Shown here: one piece after another, positions 10,624-22,174 of the stretch | How the letters are laid out: every line of letters starts with the position of its first letter | Numbering within the stretch: position 1 is the stretch's first letter | Assembly: GCA_021234155.1 (NCBI GenBank) | Contig: JAJEKV010000002.1 | Span: 4,721,795-4,785,794 of the forward strand | Length of the DNA: 64,000 bases | Direction: 5' to 3' | DNA from: Isoetes taiwanensis | Taxonomy: Eukaryota > Streptophyta > Lycopodiopsida > Isoetales > Isoetaceae | Program-made: the position numbers and the translations under genes | Notes under the pieces: model-generated | Seen by the model: the letters and a program-made list of their open reading frames with translations, nothing else | What the model was told of the DNA's origin: nothing | Database searches by the model: none

Positions 10624-11811
10624 ATTAGGGATTTCAAAATAGACATCTCGTTAGAAACCTCGCTTGTCAACATGTACGGAAAATTTGGAAGCTTGCAGGT
10701 AGCGTGGATGATATTTGAGGGGATGCAGGAACACAATATAGTTTCATGTACTACCATGATTACAGCACTAGGTCAAACTGGATTTAGCCAGTTTGCATTC
10801 CATCTCTTTCAACAAATGCCAGCAAATGACATCCAAGCGGTCGGGTTAGCATTGTTAGCATTCTCAACGCGGCGATACTCTATCCGGAGGCCGATATATT
10901 CATGCTTGCATTGTTACCAATGGGCTTGGCGAGATGATAATCGTAGAGGCTGCTATAATACTAATGTATAGCAAACATGGAAGTTTAAATGACTCACAAA
11001 AGGTAATGAATAAGCCGAAACCGTTTTATCTCCGAAATGCCATGCTTGCAAAATTTTATGCTCAACATGGGTATGAATCTATGGTTTTGAGTCTGTATGA
11101 AAATATGCAAGAAAATAACATATTACCGGACAAGATGACCTTTACCATAATGATTGCCGCATGTACAAACATGACCACCTTGACAGAGGGTAGGTGCGTG
11201 CATGCATATATTGTTTCCAATGGCCTCGAATCGATATTGTCATCGGGAATGCACTTGTAAATATGTATGGAAAATGTGGTCAACTAGAGGATGCAAATGC
11301 GTTTTTCCTTAAAATGCCCCATTGGAATGTTGCATCCACGGAATGCCATAATTGCAAACTTTTGCCAAAGATGGAGAAGGCGAAATGGCAATTGGACTAT
11401 TTCAGAAAATTTATAGGGAAGGTATGATGCCAAACCAAATTACATTTTTGAGTGTTCTATCCGCGGCCGCACCATCTTTGGTCCGGTGGATGAAGCATCC
11501 CACCTTTTGTTTATATGCCCCGATCATGCAATGGAGGAGCATTATGGTTGCATGGTTGACTTGCTTGGACATGTTGGATGGCTAGAAGAAGAGAGGAATT
11601 GATGAGTGGCACTCCATTCCATCATTGTGCCCCGCTTTGGAAGACGCGTTGTTTGCCGTTTGCGAATACATGGAGATGTGGAGCGTGCAAAATCTCTAGG
11701 TAGGGCATGTTCTTGATTTTGACCCGAAGATGCAACAGCATATATTTTGCTTGCTAATATTTATGCTGATGTGTATACTGGAAAACCATTGGATGCAGGT
11801 AGCATTTTCCT

Positions 11812-14800
11812 CTAGAACGTTGGAAATTCAAAGAGCTAACTGCTACACCCTAACTTAGACACATGAAAAAAAATGCAGATGTGTGAGATGGAAGGGCCTA
11901 CTCTTTTAATCAAGAACCCAAGGGAAGTATTGGCTCCCGAATCGGGGTCAATGCTATGCAAACGTAAGCTGAATACCATGCTAAGGGTATTCGGCTCGTA
12001 AAATACAAAATTTGCTAAAACAATTCCGGCCGGAGGGTATTCGGCTTATTTAATTCTCCAATTTGTTCTGTAACTCGAATACCAATCTAAAGCATTCGGC
12101 TCGTTCAATTGGTAGATTTAATCTCTAGGTCAAATACTCACTTTAGAATCGGAAAGTTGAATAATACCTTGGCAGGTATGTTTTCTTCGATGGAATCCAT
12201 TGTTTTATCTAAGGACTAAAGAGTAATGGATGCTTAGGTTAATGGAGCTCCTGTGGTATTGCAAATGCTAAGAGCTCCAAATTAGTTTGTACGAACAGAT
12301 CTTTTGTTGGTATTTAAATGTCTAGAAATCGTATGGAGAATTAAAATTTGGATCTGTGAATCAACCAATTTGATAATGTCGAATAAGCTTCGAAGGTGTT
12401 TTTAGGCAAAATCAGTCTCTGACGAAGCTTATTAATCGTAAATTACATCTAACAACTTGGCTTTGCATTGATGTATTATATTGCCTAACAGTCAACTTTT
12501 ATGATTTTGCTTTTTATGAAAGTGGTTTGGTGCATGACAAGGGTCTAATACCACAGCCTTGTTGGTATCATAATCCTTCTTTCCCTTTCATTATTGCGAG
12601 TATCATTAGATCAGTATAAAGATATACTTGGTTTTGGCATACATGATGCAGTGCCGACATGGCTTAATGGGATAACTGGAAAGATCTGTAAAGCAGTGGT
12701 CTCTTGCCAGCACCAATTAATCATGTACTAGTCAATTAGTACCTTCCTGGCCAGGGTATCGTGGTAATATTTCAGCATCGATGACAAATTGGTTTCTTCA
12801 GAAATCACTTAAAATTTTTGAATTTTAAAGAATTGGCGTGGTTTTGCAACCACATTAAGATGGTCCTGCTTATTTTCCTGTGGTAGCAATACTGTCACTT
12901 GGATCACCTACTGCGTTTTTCACCACAGCAGAGAATGAGAATCGAATAGTTTTACAATGGCCTTGACCTTCCAGAGAAATCATGTAGTCAAAATTATGCA
13001 GACAATGAAATCAAGGACACCAATGTTGCTCCATCTACAGAAGGTAAAAAATGCCAGTTGCGTTGTGATCGATCATTAGATGAAAGCATCTTTCAATAAC
13101 ATGCAGCACATGTGAATAGTAGTACTATGTCCGTAGTGTTGATGCCTGGCAGCCTTCTGATTTTTAAGGATGCTGCATATCAAGGTTTGCCCTATACTGC
13201 CCTGTTGGTTCAATTGACAGCAAATGTTATCACCTAATATGGAAAACAAGATACAAGGAATGATTTTTTCGTTTAAGGTGTGATATCTTGATAATGACCA
13301 AATGCATTACAGATTACTTGCATGGGATTGCCGAGGACTGCAAACACACTCTAGATGACACAATAAGTTATTCTGGGTCCTTCTTGTTTTGCGTATGAGT
13401 CCATTTCGAATTCTTTGCTTTTCATAATGCTGAAGCCATTTTGCAGGTAGTAAACTGGGCAGCATGTGGTCAACATGAAAATTGTCTTGATTTGGAACAC
13501 CTAGAATGTCCAGGAGGTACACTAAGACAACATGATACTAGAATATCACTCACTTGTCATTATGTTCCCAGGGTACACTGTGGCTTTACAAATCTTTAGC
13601 AAATATGAACAGAATAGTTCATTTTATATATTTGGTTGTTCGACCAATATTACAAATTGAGAGAAGACTTAGTACATATTCCAATCTGATTGGCTCCTTG
13701 TGAATCTTTTTTTGAAGAGAAATACATGGATGGTTTTGTACCATTGACGAGAAGACTGTTTTAAGCCTTAAATGGCTTTCTGAAGTTTGTAAACAAGCTG
13801 CTCTTGCCCTGCTGAGATGATACTAGGTGCCTGCCTCATGTACACTTCCTCTTTTGATTTTAAATTAAGAAAAGCAATCTTGACATCCATCTGCTTGATA
13901 CCAAGACCATGTTCAGCTAATATGCAATAATGAACTTAACTCAACTTAGCTTTGCAACAGGGGGGAAATGTTTCATGAAATTCAATACCTGGCACTTATG
14001 AGTATCCCTTGGCAACAAGTCGAGCTTTGAACACGTCGATCTTTACTTCTTCATTGTACTTTACTTTATAAACTCACTTGCAGGGTACTAGCTTTCTGCA
14101 CTTTGGTATCCCACATATTCAAGATCGTCTTCCACGCCATTCAAAATTGAGAGATATACTCTACCATAAAATGTCGAACATTAATAATGGATTCAACCTT
14201 GTAGTTTTAGAACCAAACAAATGTCTGCACACTGGGGTGTCTCATTTTCGATGTCCCTTTTGTCCCCCAATTTAGTACTAAAATCAATAAAGGTGGTTGG
14301 AAATCTTGGAGGCAATTTCAAATTTAGATAGCAATAAAAATTCGAATTCCTTGAATCTTGGAGAACCGGGCTACAGTGTGTGCATGTGTTGAGCCCCAAT
14401 AAAGAAGACCAACGAAATCATCATTCTTGCTTCTCGTCTTTCGATATGTTCAAGGTTTGAATGGAATCAATGGATTGTGTTTCTTTTTCCTATTTGCAAC
14501 ATTCAATTTGTGAGTTATTAGCGTATTTGAATGCCTTGCCTTATGAATTATGAATTGGGCATGGAAATAGCATTCCACTGATATGTTTGAGTCCAGTTTT
14601 TTGGGTTGCCCCTAAGGGGAAAACCCTCATCCATGTGGGTTTGTGGCATATTCCAAGTATATGTCAGTATATGCTCGAAAACATGACTTTGAAGTGTGAT
14701 TTAAGCCATTTCACTCTCGGGTCACGGAGGGCAACCCTCCATGCGCAGCACCTTGTTTCCATGTTTTTCCCCTTGCCTCTTGTTTATTATTTGTTGGGCT

Positions 14801-14893
14801 TGACCTTTAAACTACGGTGGATTTCTCTTTGAGCTTTGGAAAATGATGTTGAACCATACTATATCGAAAACTTTTGTACCTTTATAAATTTCC
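11812..14893. other. No recognisable gene
   Basis: About 3 kb of AT-rich sequence with no coding region that I can assign. From 11937 to 12180 phrases such as TATTCGGCTCGT and GAATACCA recur (11989, 12050, 12103), suggesting degenerate repeats. The open frames at 13307-13522, 14078-14275 and 14587-14832 are short and unsupported. The right end abuts the structured repeat at 14902. Confidence 0.55.
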
Positions 14894-15063
14894 ATTCTGG
14901 GAAGGGACTCGCAAAGAACACAAAAACCGGCCGAATAGGCTTGTCATTCATCACAGCAGCAGTATACAATGTTTGAAGAATAGAGAGGGGTAGCCGACCA
15001 TAGGAAAAATATCGGGCTACCCTGGAAAAAAGAAATGTGCACAGGCAGTCTAGAAGGGCAATG

Positions 15064-15138
15064 GCGACAACTTCTCATCGGGATAAAAAACCCCGCCCTT
15101 TCGGGTTTTCGAGGAAAACCCTAATGAGAAATGGTCGC
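15064..15138 (-). other. Conserved stem-loop motif, copy c
   Basis: A two-part outer stem. GCGAC (15064-15068) pairs with GTCGC (15134-15138), and TTCTCAT (15072-15078) with ATGAGAA (15124-15130), separated by three unpaired bases on each side. GGG (15080-15082) can pair with CCC (15119-15121). On the minus strand the core reads AGGGTTTTCCTCGAAAACCC then GAAAGGGCGGGGTTTTTTAT, with the perfect inner hairpin GGTTTTC/GAAAACC around CTC. It lies in unit A' of family 2. Confidence 0.8.
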
Positions 15139-15334
15139 GAAGCCAAAAAAAGCAGGACCTCGGAAGACGGCGTAAAAACTGCAAGCAACACAAAGAACCC
15201 TAAAAAACACCCATGAATGGTTAGAGAAAATCAAACATGCATGGCAGTGACGAGGCAAGCCGCACAACAACAAGCCCCCAACAATAGGAGCGATAGAAAC
15301 ATAAGAAGAAGAACATAGCAGAAAAAGAGAGAGC

Positions 15335-15740
15335 ATCACCCAATAGGGTGGAGAAAAGCATCACCCAACGGGTGGAGAACAATCATGTAACAAGAAATAT
15401 GCGTCACCGTCGAGGTGGAAATAAACAGCATCACCCGCAGGTGGAGATAGCATCACCCAGAGGGTGGAGAAAAGCATCACCTAACTGGTGGAGAACAGAA
15501 ATATGCGTCACCCTCGAGGTGGAAAAAAACAGCATCACCCGCAGGTGGAGAATAATGCGGCATAATGCCGATGAACAAAGAAAAACATTATTATAGCAAC
15601 ACCCAAGGTGGACAACAACAAAGAGTGCAGGAATCGAAACATAGATGAGAAATCATCCGTTAGACGTTAGGAACTATAAACAAACATGTATAGAAATAAA
15701 AAACAGCACCGACAGGTGGAAAAAGAAAAAATAGCATCAC
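15335..15740. repeat. Array of short CACCC...GGGTG hairpin repeats
   Basis: About ten copies of a 15-20-base phrase with the pattern ATCACC(C)-loop-(G)GGTGGAG, for example CATCACCCAATAGGGTGGAG, CATCACCCAACGGGTGGAG, GTCACCGTCGAGGTGGA, CATCACCCGCAGGTGGAG, CATCACCTAACTGGTGGAG and AACACCCAAGGTGGAC. The stem is kept while the 3-5 base loop varies. Spacing is 20-60 bases. Two weaker copies lie in family 1 (10006-10048). All are inside unit A' of the structured repeat. Confidence 0.8.
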
Positions 15741-17084
15741 CAACAGACGAACTCAAAATAACATATAAGGGCGGGTATAGGGTGGGAAGCAATGGACAAG
15801 GAAAGAGATACTGCTGTGAGAAGACACCGATAACGAGCCATAAGAAGGACGCGCACATATATAACTGCTCGTCCCCTCCCAGAATAACGATCTGAGGGCT
15901 CGGATCGATGCCATTCTGGGAAGGGACTCGCAAAGAACACAAAAACCGGCCGACCACCAGAGAACTTCCTTACCTCCAAGCCCAGCCGACGGGAAACGTC
16001 TAAATGTCAAAACTCGATGCATTAATGGGTTGAGAAACATAGGGTTTCCAAAATAGAGGATCAACGTGAGAGAAACAGGAGGGATTCAGATAAATATGGT
16101 CAAATGAATATTTGTAAATGAGCATGCACCTAATAGAATAGAAGAGTTCCAATAAGCAAAATTGGGAATGGTGGTATACCAAGCATAAAATTAAATGCAA
16201 ATATAGATAATGGGTTGAAAGGGATCACCTAAACCAAAACAAGATGGGAAGCTATTAGAATAGGCTTAGGCCTAACAAAAATGAAGGGGTAAGCAAATGC
16301 AATGTTAACCAAAGTTATGGTCGTGGGTGGGCTAGAAGTATCCGAAGTCAATGTGAAAAGAGGAAAGCAAGAAACTCCGACGAAAATAATGACTGCGGGA
16401 CATCGACATTGTCGCGATTGTTTCTATTGAAGACATATCTCTACATAGTCTAGAAAAAGACCCACATTCCTGTATCTAGACAAAATTGCGTGAGCCATGA
16501 GGCAAGTTCGTCAATGGAACGCTCAACTGGGAGAAAGTTAAGAAAAAAAACACCAAACATATAGGATATGGCATATCCCTAGGCTAGAATAGTCAATTTT
16601 AAGAAATTCGAGATAAAGAACCAATTCCAATAGAATAAAAATGGTTTAATATATAGAAAAGATGCATGTATCTACGCAGAATGAAATAGCCTCATTCTAA
16701 GACAAGAAACCTCCAAAGTAGGTCCCATTACTTCCTAACAATGTCAATGCAGAATGCAACCAATCCACCTCTATAGGGAGCATCGAAGTGAAAATATAGA
16801 TGGCTCAAAGTCATAAGAACCCTAACAGGCATGGAATTTGTGAGGAAGGAAAGTTAAATGTGCAATGAAAAATAATAAAAGCCCTAGGCACCAATGTTCC
16901 AAACGAAAGTGATGGACAACATCCAAAAACATTCATAAAAATATCTAAAAATTGTAAAAGCATATGTTATATCCTAATTCAAACAATAAAAATGGCGATT
17001 ATATCAAAGCTCAAACTTGGATCCCATACTCTATTAAAATCCCATGGAAATCCACTGCAAATATCACCGAGAAACTAGTACCAA

Positions 17085-17360
17085 TATGCATGTGATGGCA
17101 AACTGGAAAACCGCAACTGATACTATAAGCATGTGTAAGAGCAAAAGAAAAGACTATTATCGATATGCATGTGATGGCAAACTGGAAACTAAAAACCAAT
17201 AGCACCAATATGCCTGTGATGGCAAACTTGGAAATCGAAAAACCAATACCACAGGAAAAGAATTACCCGAAACATGTACGATGGCAAAGAAAAAGAAAAG
17301 GTTGCAATTAATTACCCTAAACATGTACGATGGCAAAGAACAAGAAAAAGTTACAATTGC
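17085..17360. repeat. Degenerate tandem phrases in family 2 unit B'
   Basis: The phrase ATATGCATGTGATGGCAAACT occurs three times (17087, 17163 and 17209, the last with CCTG for CATG). ACATGTACGATGGCAAAGAA occurs twice (17272 and 17327). Further right, CGTCCATGGCAAATC occurs twice (about 17917 and 17952). They look like slippage-type internal repeats, not gene parts. Confidence 0.7.
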
Positions 17361-19466
17361 AGGAGTCAAGAATAGAACCTGAATCTATGTGATTGCAAGC
17401 AAACAACCTCACCAAGCAAATAAATCACAATATTGGATAAAAAATACTCGATTCACTATATAAGGGCGAAAACATTGAAATAACTGAATTAAAAATCCTT
17501 CAAGAAGAGGCTGCGACGGCATGTAAAGTGGCTGGCTGCATGCAAACGGCAAATGATTCCAGAGGCCTCCTCCATCGATGTGATAGACGGATCAGATCAG
17601 ATGAAATATGGCAGAGAGTCTAAGATAAATCTAAAAGAAAGGGAAAATGGCCTACTACAGCTAACACTGAAAATACCCTGACGAATTACTATCGCTGTTA
17701 GAAGCTTCTGGAATACCATTTGCTGTTGTGACAAGAAGCAGATGGCAGATGTATGTAGAATAGACAAACCTGTGGATGTTGATTCGAACAAACACGGCAT
17801 AATGTAGAATTTGAAAAGGATAGCTGCATGCAAAAAATCAGTGACGAAAATTGATGGAATGAGAGAGCATTTGGCGCAGGAAAAAGATGCGTGGATCCAG
17901 CCAGAAACTCCACAATCGTCCATGGCAAATCCAAAAGTGCTCTTCCACAATCGTCCATGGCAAATCGAAAAATGCTCTTCCGGATGTTGCCCGTCTGGCC
18001 ATTTGCTTTCTGCATGCAGAATGTGCTGCCCGATCCAAATCCCACAGTAGAATAGTGCATGAAGCTGGAAAGAATATGTCAGAATGAAGGAAGTAATTGA
18101 TTGGAACTTGGGAATGGATATGCCGCAGCGGAATCAACTGGAAAAACCAAGCAAATCTCTAGAAAGAACTCCATCAGCTGTGGGCCGATCCAGTAAAGCA
18201 TGAATCTAGATCGAACAATGGATAATGCATGAATGTAATAATGCATGAATCGAGATATAACAATGGAAGAATGCATGAATCTAAATCCAATCACAGAGGT
18301 ACCCGATGTTTCTGTAGTCTGCTTCTGTAATAAGAAGTTAAAATAGAAAGGACATGCGGAATCGAACAACCCAGTAGTAGTCTATTCCCACTTGACGCTA
18401 TTCTAAAGTGAATATAGAACATCATATCTATCCCAATCTGATGCCGCCAATGAGTATGAGCTTCTAGAAGACTGAAATCCAGATCATGAACGAAGAATGG
18501 AAACTGGGCATATGATTGCTACAAAAGCATATAAAAGTCTAGTAAGAAATCATCGTTAGGAGCAAGAAAGGCTGAATATATCATCAAAGGGCTACAGGCA
18601 AGGTTTGGAAAAGAAGGAGGGAAGCAATGGACAAGGAAAGAGATGCTGCTGTGAGAAGACGCCGATAACGAGCCACAAGAAGGACGCGCACATATATAGC
18701 TGCTCGTCCCCTCCCAGAATAACGATCCGAGGGCTCGGATCGATGCCATGTGTGTTATGTCATGGCAAAGCATCTTAGGCCCAAGGTTATTCCATATGTT
18801 CTCTTCCTTGTTCAAAACTAACCGTCTTCCTCCTCTGATATGCCAAATTCATGCCATCTAGATTCCAAAAACCCCATCGCTTTCCTTCTTCTTAGCAGCA
18901 TCACCGGTCGTACTAGTCTTTTTATTCGTTAAGTGATTTTCAATTCATCCTAGACTATTTTATCTGCTAGACCCCTTTTTATATAGTGTGGTTCTTACCA
19001 TTGCTGTTTGAGCTTTCTCTTTCAAGTCATGGACATTGCTGGAGAAACTCTTGGAGGGGAAATTTTAGAGCATAAAGATAAATCATCTAATGCTTCTCAG
19101 CATAATTGCATATTTCAAATGAACTTGGCCACTACCCAATACACTTGATTAACCCTATCTTTTCTATATTTTTTCCCTTTGGCTACAACGTTGCTTGGGG
19201 CTGCGTAGTGCTCAAATTTCATGGGTCTGCTTTAACTTCTTTGCATCTAAAATGCTTTGAGCGTCTTTCCCTCTTATTCAATTTGACATAGCTTGTTGTC
19301 TCAAAAGGATTTAATTTTCATTCTCTTTCTCGTTTTTCTTTCTTGATGCTTGTTGACTCTTTTTCTCCTATTGTCTTGTCTTGCATCTCATCTTTGCTTT
19401 CTCGCTAAATTTTCTTGCCATCTACCATTGCACCTAGGGTTTATGAGTGGAGTGTTCCTCTTCTTT

Positions 19467-20591
19467 CGGCCATATGTTGTTGTTGTTTTTGCAAGAAGAG
19501 TCTTCCCAAGAATGCAATGGTTCTATGGCAACATAGAACCATCATTCTTGGAGAAGACGGGCCTTTTTTGGAACGTCTATTTTTTCCATCAGATCTTTTT
19601 TACAGGCTATATATCTCATCAGCTCTAGGTTTTCATCATCGGCCTTCCTCTTGACCGTTCCATCTTTTTGTGTTTTGTCTTCCTACTTTCCCACCCTCCC
19701 ATGCCCTTTTGCAATATACTTGGAATGTGTGGTCTTTTTTCCTCACCTCGTTTGTTTATGTTTTCTTCATTTCTAATTTATGGGCAGATGTTCTTCCCTG
19801 CTTTAGTTGCATTTGATATCTTTAAATCTGGCGGATGTTCTTCCCAGCTCCGTTTTACGAGTTGAGTTGTTTGGATGGGCGTTCTTCCCCTACTAGTTCG
19901 CGAGATGTCATTCACGGCTAGGCGGATGTTCTTCCTCGTCCCTTCGGCTTATGCTCATTTTATATGGGTGGCTTGCTCGGTTCTTGCTTCATATTGAGGC
20001 GAAAATATTTTCTCGTATGCTTGTTTTTGGACTTTGACATGATTAATGGTTGCTTCCGTGTTTAGGTTTCAAGTTCTTTGTTCTTATAGATCTATTCAAA
20101 TTCGCATTTGAATTCGATTGACCATGGCTTCATGATTATGGACATCTTCAAGCCGCATTCGAGGTGGAGTCGGCTTCATAACTATGGATGAATTTTCAAC
20201 GGCTTCGCGACTGTCAAGCTTTCATGGCCATTTGAGTTTGCAATTGTTACGTGAAGACTTCTGGATGCACAGGGATTATTGTCAATGATGGTTGGATGAT
20301 GCACTTGTGTGACTCTTAGTCGGTTATTTATCTCCATGGTTTTCCTCGAAAATCCAAAAGGGCGGGGTTTTTATTTCAGTTGATAAATCTCTGACTTTGA
20401 AATTCATTGTGGCTTATCTCATTTCTTATTGAAACCCTCGGTAATTGTCTACTTCCGGGGTTTATTTTGGCTTTCTATCTTTCTAGCCAATCATTTTTAC
20501 TACTATGCTATTGTACTTTGAACGCTCAATAAGAAAGCCACTTCACTTGCCATATGTTGTTGTTGTTTTTGCAAGAAGAGTCTTCCCAAGA
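19467..20591 (-). mobile_element. Structured repeat, family 3 (minus orientation)
   Basis: The 40-odd bases at 19467-19513 (CATATGTTGTTGTTGTTTTT, then GCAAGAAGAGTCTTCCCAAG) recur at 20549-20591. On the minus strand this is a unit start (CTTGGGAAGACTCTTCTTGC) comparable with GGGAAGGGACTCGCAAAG of family 2. Beside the internal copy is a nested hairpin: CTTCCCAAGAAT (19502-19513) with ATTCTTGGAGAAG (19544-19556), enclosing ATGGTTCTATG (19517-19527) and CATAGAACCAT (19532-19542). This is the same junction layout as families 1 and 2. The element has split a LINE at 20592. Its far end to the left of 19467 was not found. Confidence 0.6.
20318..20396 (+). other. Conserved stem-loop motif, copy d
   Basis: AGTC (20318-20321) pairs with GACT (20393-20396), and ATTTATC (20326-20332) with GATAAAT (20382-20388), with four unpaired bases on each side. 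The core on the plus strand reads ATGGTTTTCCTCGAAAATCC then AAAAGGGCGGGGTTTTTATT, again with the inner GGTTTTC/GAAAATC hairpin. It lies in the family 3 repeat, which is in minus orientation like its motif relatives are in families 1 and 2 relative to their units. Confidence 0.75.
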
Positions 20592-21260
20592 GTATCCAAA
20601 TCCTGAAAGATACACAATCTTCTGCACTTCCAGATGGACCACAACAACCATCTTGATGCTAAATGAAATGCTTGGCTCCGCAACTTATTCCAAGTATCCG
20701 GATAAATAGCTAGAAACACTTGTTGACTTGTCGATATCACATGAAAAAGAGAAAGCAGCCAAGACCAAACAGTCTGGAGATGATCACATAAAAAGAAACA
20801 ATGCTCAATGGTCTCGTCTCTTTGCTTGCACAGTGGGCAGAGTGTTGACACTCGAGGATCAGATCTATGGACAAGCACATTCACACGAGAGCATCTGTGA
20901 AGAATCTGCCACCAAAGCACAGCCACCTTAGGATGTAGTTTATCCCAAGCCCAAGTCCACATACGTCTCCAACTAGGAGGTGAGAGCTGAAGGGACCACT
21001 TTAAGTTAGTGGATGGCGGAAGGATATCACCATTGACAAGCAGCCTATACATAAAGTTCACAAGCCTATGCTCATGAACATTGGTGGAAAACCCACATGT
21101 ACCCTTCAATAGTCTCTGGAGCAACCAATGGCAGAGTACTAGCAACCTTTTGCCAAATAGGTTTGTCCCATCGAGACAAAAAGAATTTTGTTTGAAAGAT
21201 TTGCCATATCGCTAACTGGTCAGAATCATACCATGCCGCAACTGTCAAGATTCCTGCTAC
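20592..21260 (-). pseudogene. LINE C-terminal fragment with reverse-transcriptase zinc-binding domain
   Basis: Minus-strand reading frame with the zinc-binding domain that ends plant LINE polyproteins: WAWDKLHPKVAVLWWQILHR, NVLVHRSDPRVSTLCPLCKQ, RDETIEHCFFLCDHLQTVWS, then HLASRWLLWSIWKCRRLCIF. The motif LCPLC-x7-EHCFFLC is intact. Upstream on the same strand, with a frame change near 21145, WYDSDQLAIWQIFQTKFFLS and WQKVASTLPLVA fit the preceding region. The family 3 repeat has cut it at 20592, so the last residues of the open frame come from that repeat. The catalytic domain is missing. Confidence 0.85.
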
Positions 21261-21264
21261 TAAT

Positions 21265-21513
21265 ATGGTTGATTCACCTGGAGTGGGGTTGGTGAAGCAG
21301 TCACTTGCACATTGTGTTCCGTTTGGGAGAGCTTCGTTAAAACCTCTTCTTCCTTGGGGTCTCTTTTATCAGCTATGCCCTTTTCCTAATGCCTCCCCCT
21401 TTTTGAAAGGCTTGCTGGAGTCTTGGGAGACAATATGGACCTTATTTCGTATTGATCTTGTTGCATGTCATTCAGTTGAGTGCCCCTTGTCGGTGGATAC
21501 CTATGGAAAATAA
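21265..21513 (+). pseudogene. Possible LINE fragment, opposite orientation
   Basis: An 82-codon open frame containing SPFLKGLLESWETIWTLFRI and HSVECPLS. The pattern SPFL..L...W is similar to the segment before the zinc-binding domain in plant LINEs, but the match is weak and it lies head-to-head with the clear LINE piece on the minus strand. It may be spurious. Confidence 0.3.
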
Positions 21514-21710
21514 TCTTCTACTCCTTAAAGTGAGCCTTAATAGAACCGAAACAGTGTCATTAACTGAGTCTTGACAGAAACGAAACTTCCCTTGACAGAA
21601 CCCAAACTTTCCATGACAGAATGAAGCTTATCCACAGCCTCATCTACAATTTTTCTAATAAAAATGATCTTCTAAAACTGAGCAAGGTCATCAGAGGGAT
21701 GATAAAATCC

Positions 21711-22174
21711 TCATTCCATAGCCATTTTTACATCAGAAAGGGTCAAATCCCCCATTTCATAAAAATCTTCAACTCCTGGTCCTTCTCTGTCTCTGATGCA
21801 AATCAAAATCTTTCTGTTAGAAATTGAAGACTTACCCTTATCAATGATGGTTTTGCTTGCTGTATCCAGAAATTTGTGAGACTGCAAATAGAATTCTAAA
21901 TCTGCAAATAAGTCCTCTAACTGATTCAGGAACTCAAATTGCTTAATACTGTCCTGATACTTCAAAATAGGGGTTCTTGCTTTGCTGCTCTTCTGTTGAA
22001 TTCCTCTTGCAGCGAAGAAATCTTGGATTTTAAAGTCACAACCATTTCCTCCTTGGTGCCGATCAAATTATCTATCTTAGCCTCCAACCTGCTCTCCATA
22101 GTCTTAAACCATTCCGGCACCTGATCTGAATCTGCATGTCTCTTCCTAAGCTTTGCACTAGCTTTAGGTGCCAT
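21711..22174 (-). pseudogene. Coiled-coil open frame, frameshifted, unknown family
   Basis: From an ATG at 22172-22174 the minus strand reads MAPKASAKLRKRHADSDQVP, EWFKTMESRLEAKIDNLIG and KISSLQEEFNRRA. After a one-base frame change near 21970 it continues TPILKYQDSIKQFEFLNQLE, DLFADLEFYLQSHKFLDTA. Charged heptad-like segments suggest a coiled coil, as in ORF1 or gag-like proteins of retroelements, but no zinc knuckle or known domain is seen. It could belong to the LINE material on its left. Function not known. Confidence 0.35.

Larger units (their letters stand above)
9412..11811 (+). pseudogene. PPR protein gene, interrupted and frameshifted
   Basis: A long plant PPR protein of the kind with C-terminal E motifs, used in organelle RNA processing or editing. 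Successive PPR units read: DIISWNAMIAAYNLHAF; ADKITFVGLVDACASL..GKLMHACIII; then a 1-kb insertion (9617-10623); IDISLETSLVNMYGKFGSLQ..MIFEGMQEHNIVSCTTMITAL; GRYIHACIVTNGLGE..LMYSKHGSLND; NMQENNILPDKMTFTIMIAA; DIVIGNALVNMYGKCGQLEDANAFFLKMPHWNV; MMPNQITFLSVLSA; HYGCMVDLLGHVGWLEE; RIHGDVERAKSLGR; DATAYILLANIYADVY. The last two parts are E-type end motifs. About six frame changes and several stops lie between them, and the insertion alone breaks the gene. Some frame changes may be sequencing errors. No intact N-terminus or DYW domain was found. Confidence 0.85.
14902..18747. mobile_element. Structured repeat, family 2: two head-to-tail units
   Basis: Same architecture as family 1 with different sequence. 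Unit A' (14902-15912) and unit B' (15921-18747) both begin AAGGGACTCGCAAAGAACAC and share the next ~20 bases (to CCGGCCGA), then diverge. Their right ends share ~125 bases (about 15788-15912 and 18623-18747), which hold CTCCCAGAAT, the perfect hairpin GATCCGAGGGCTCGGATC (one changed base in A') and GATGCC. ATTCTGGG stands before each unit start (14894-14901 and 15913-15920), but after the right end comes ATGTGTTA, so there is no matching target duplication. On the minus strand a TATATATG box follows the hairpin in both copies, so transcription could run on the minus strand. No convincing protein is encoded in the 2.8-kb unit B'. Confidence 0.65.

Noticed and set aside
15335-15740. CRISPR-like array (repeated short palindromes with spacers)
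   Set aside because: Repeats are not identical, spacing is irregular, spacers are partly repeated, and the context is a plant mobile element.
17597-18137. Several 80-120 codon minus frames in family 2 unit B'
   Set aside because: They overlap each other in different frames over internal tandem repeats and show no domain.
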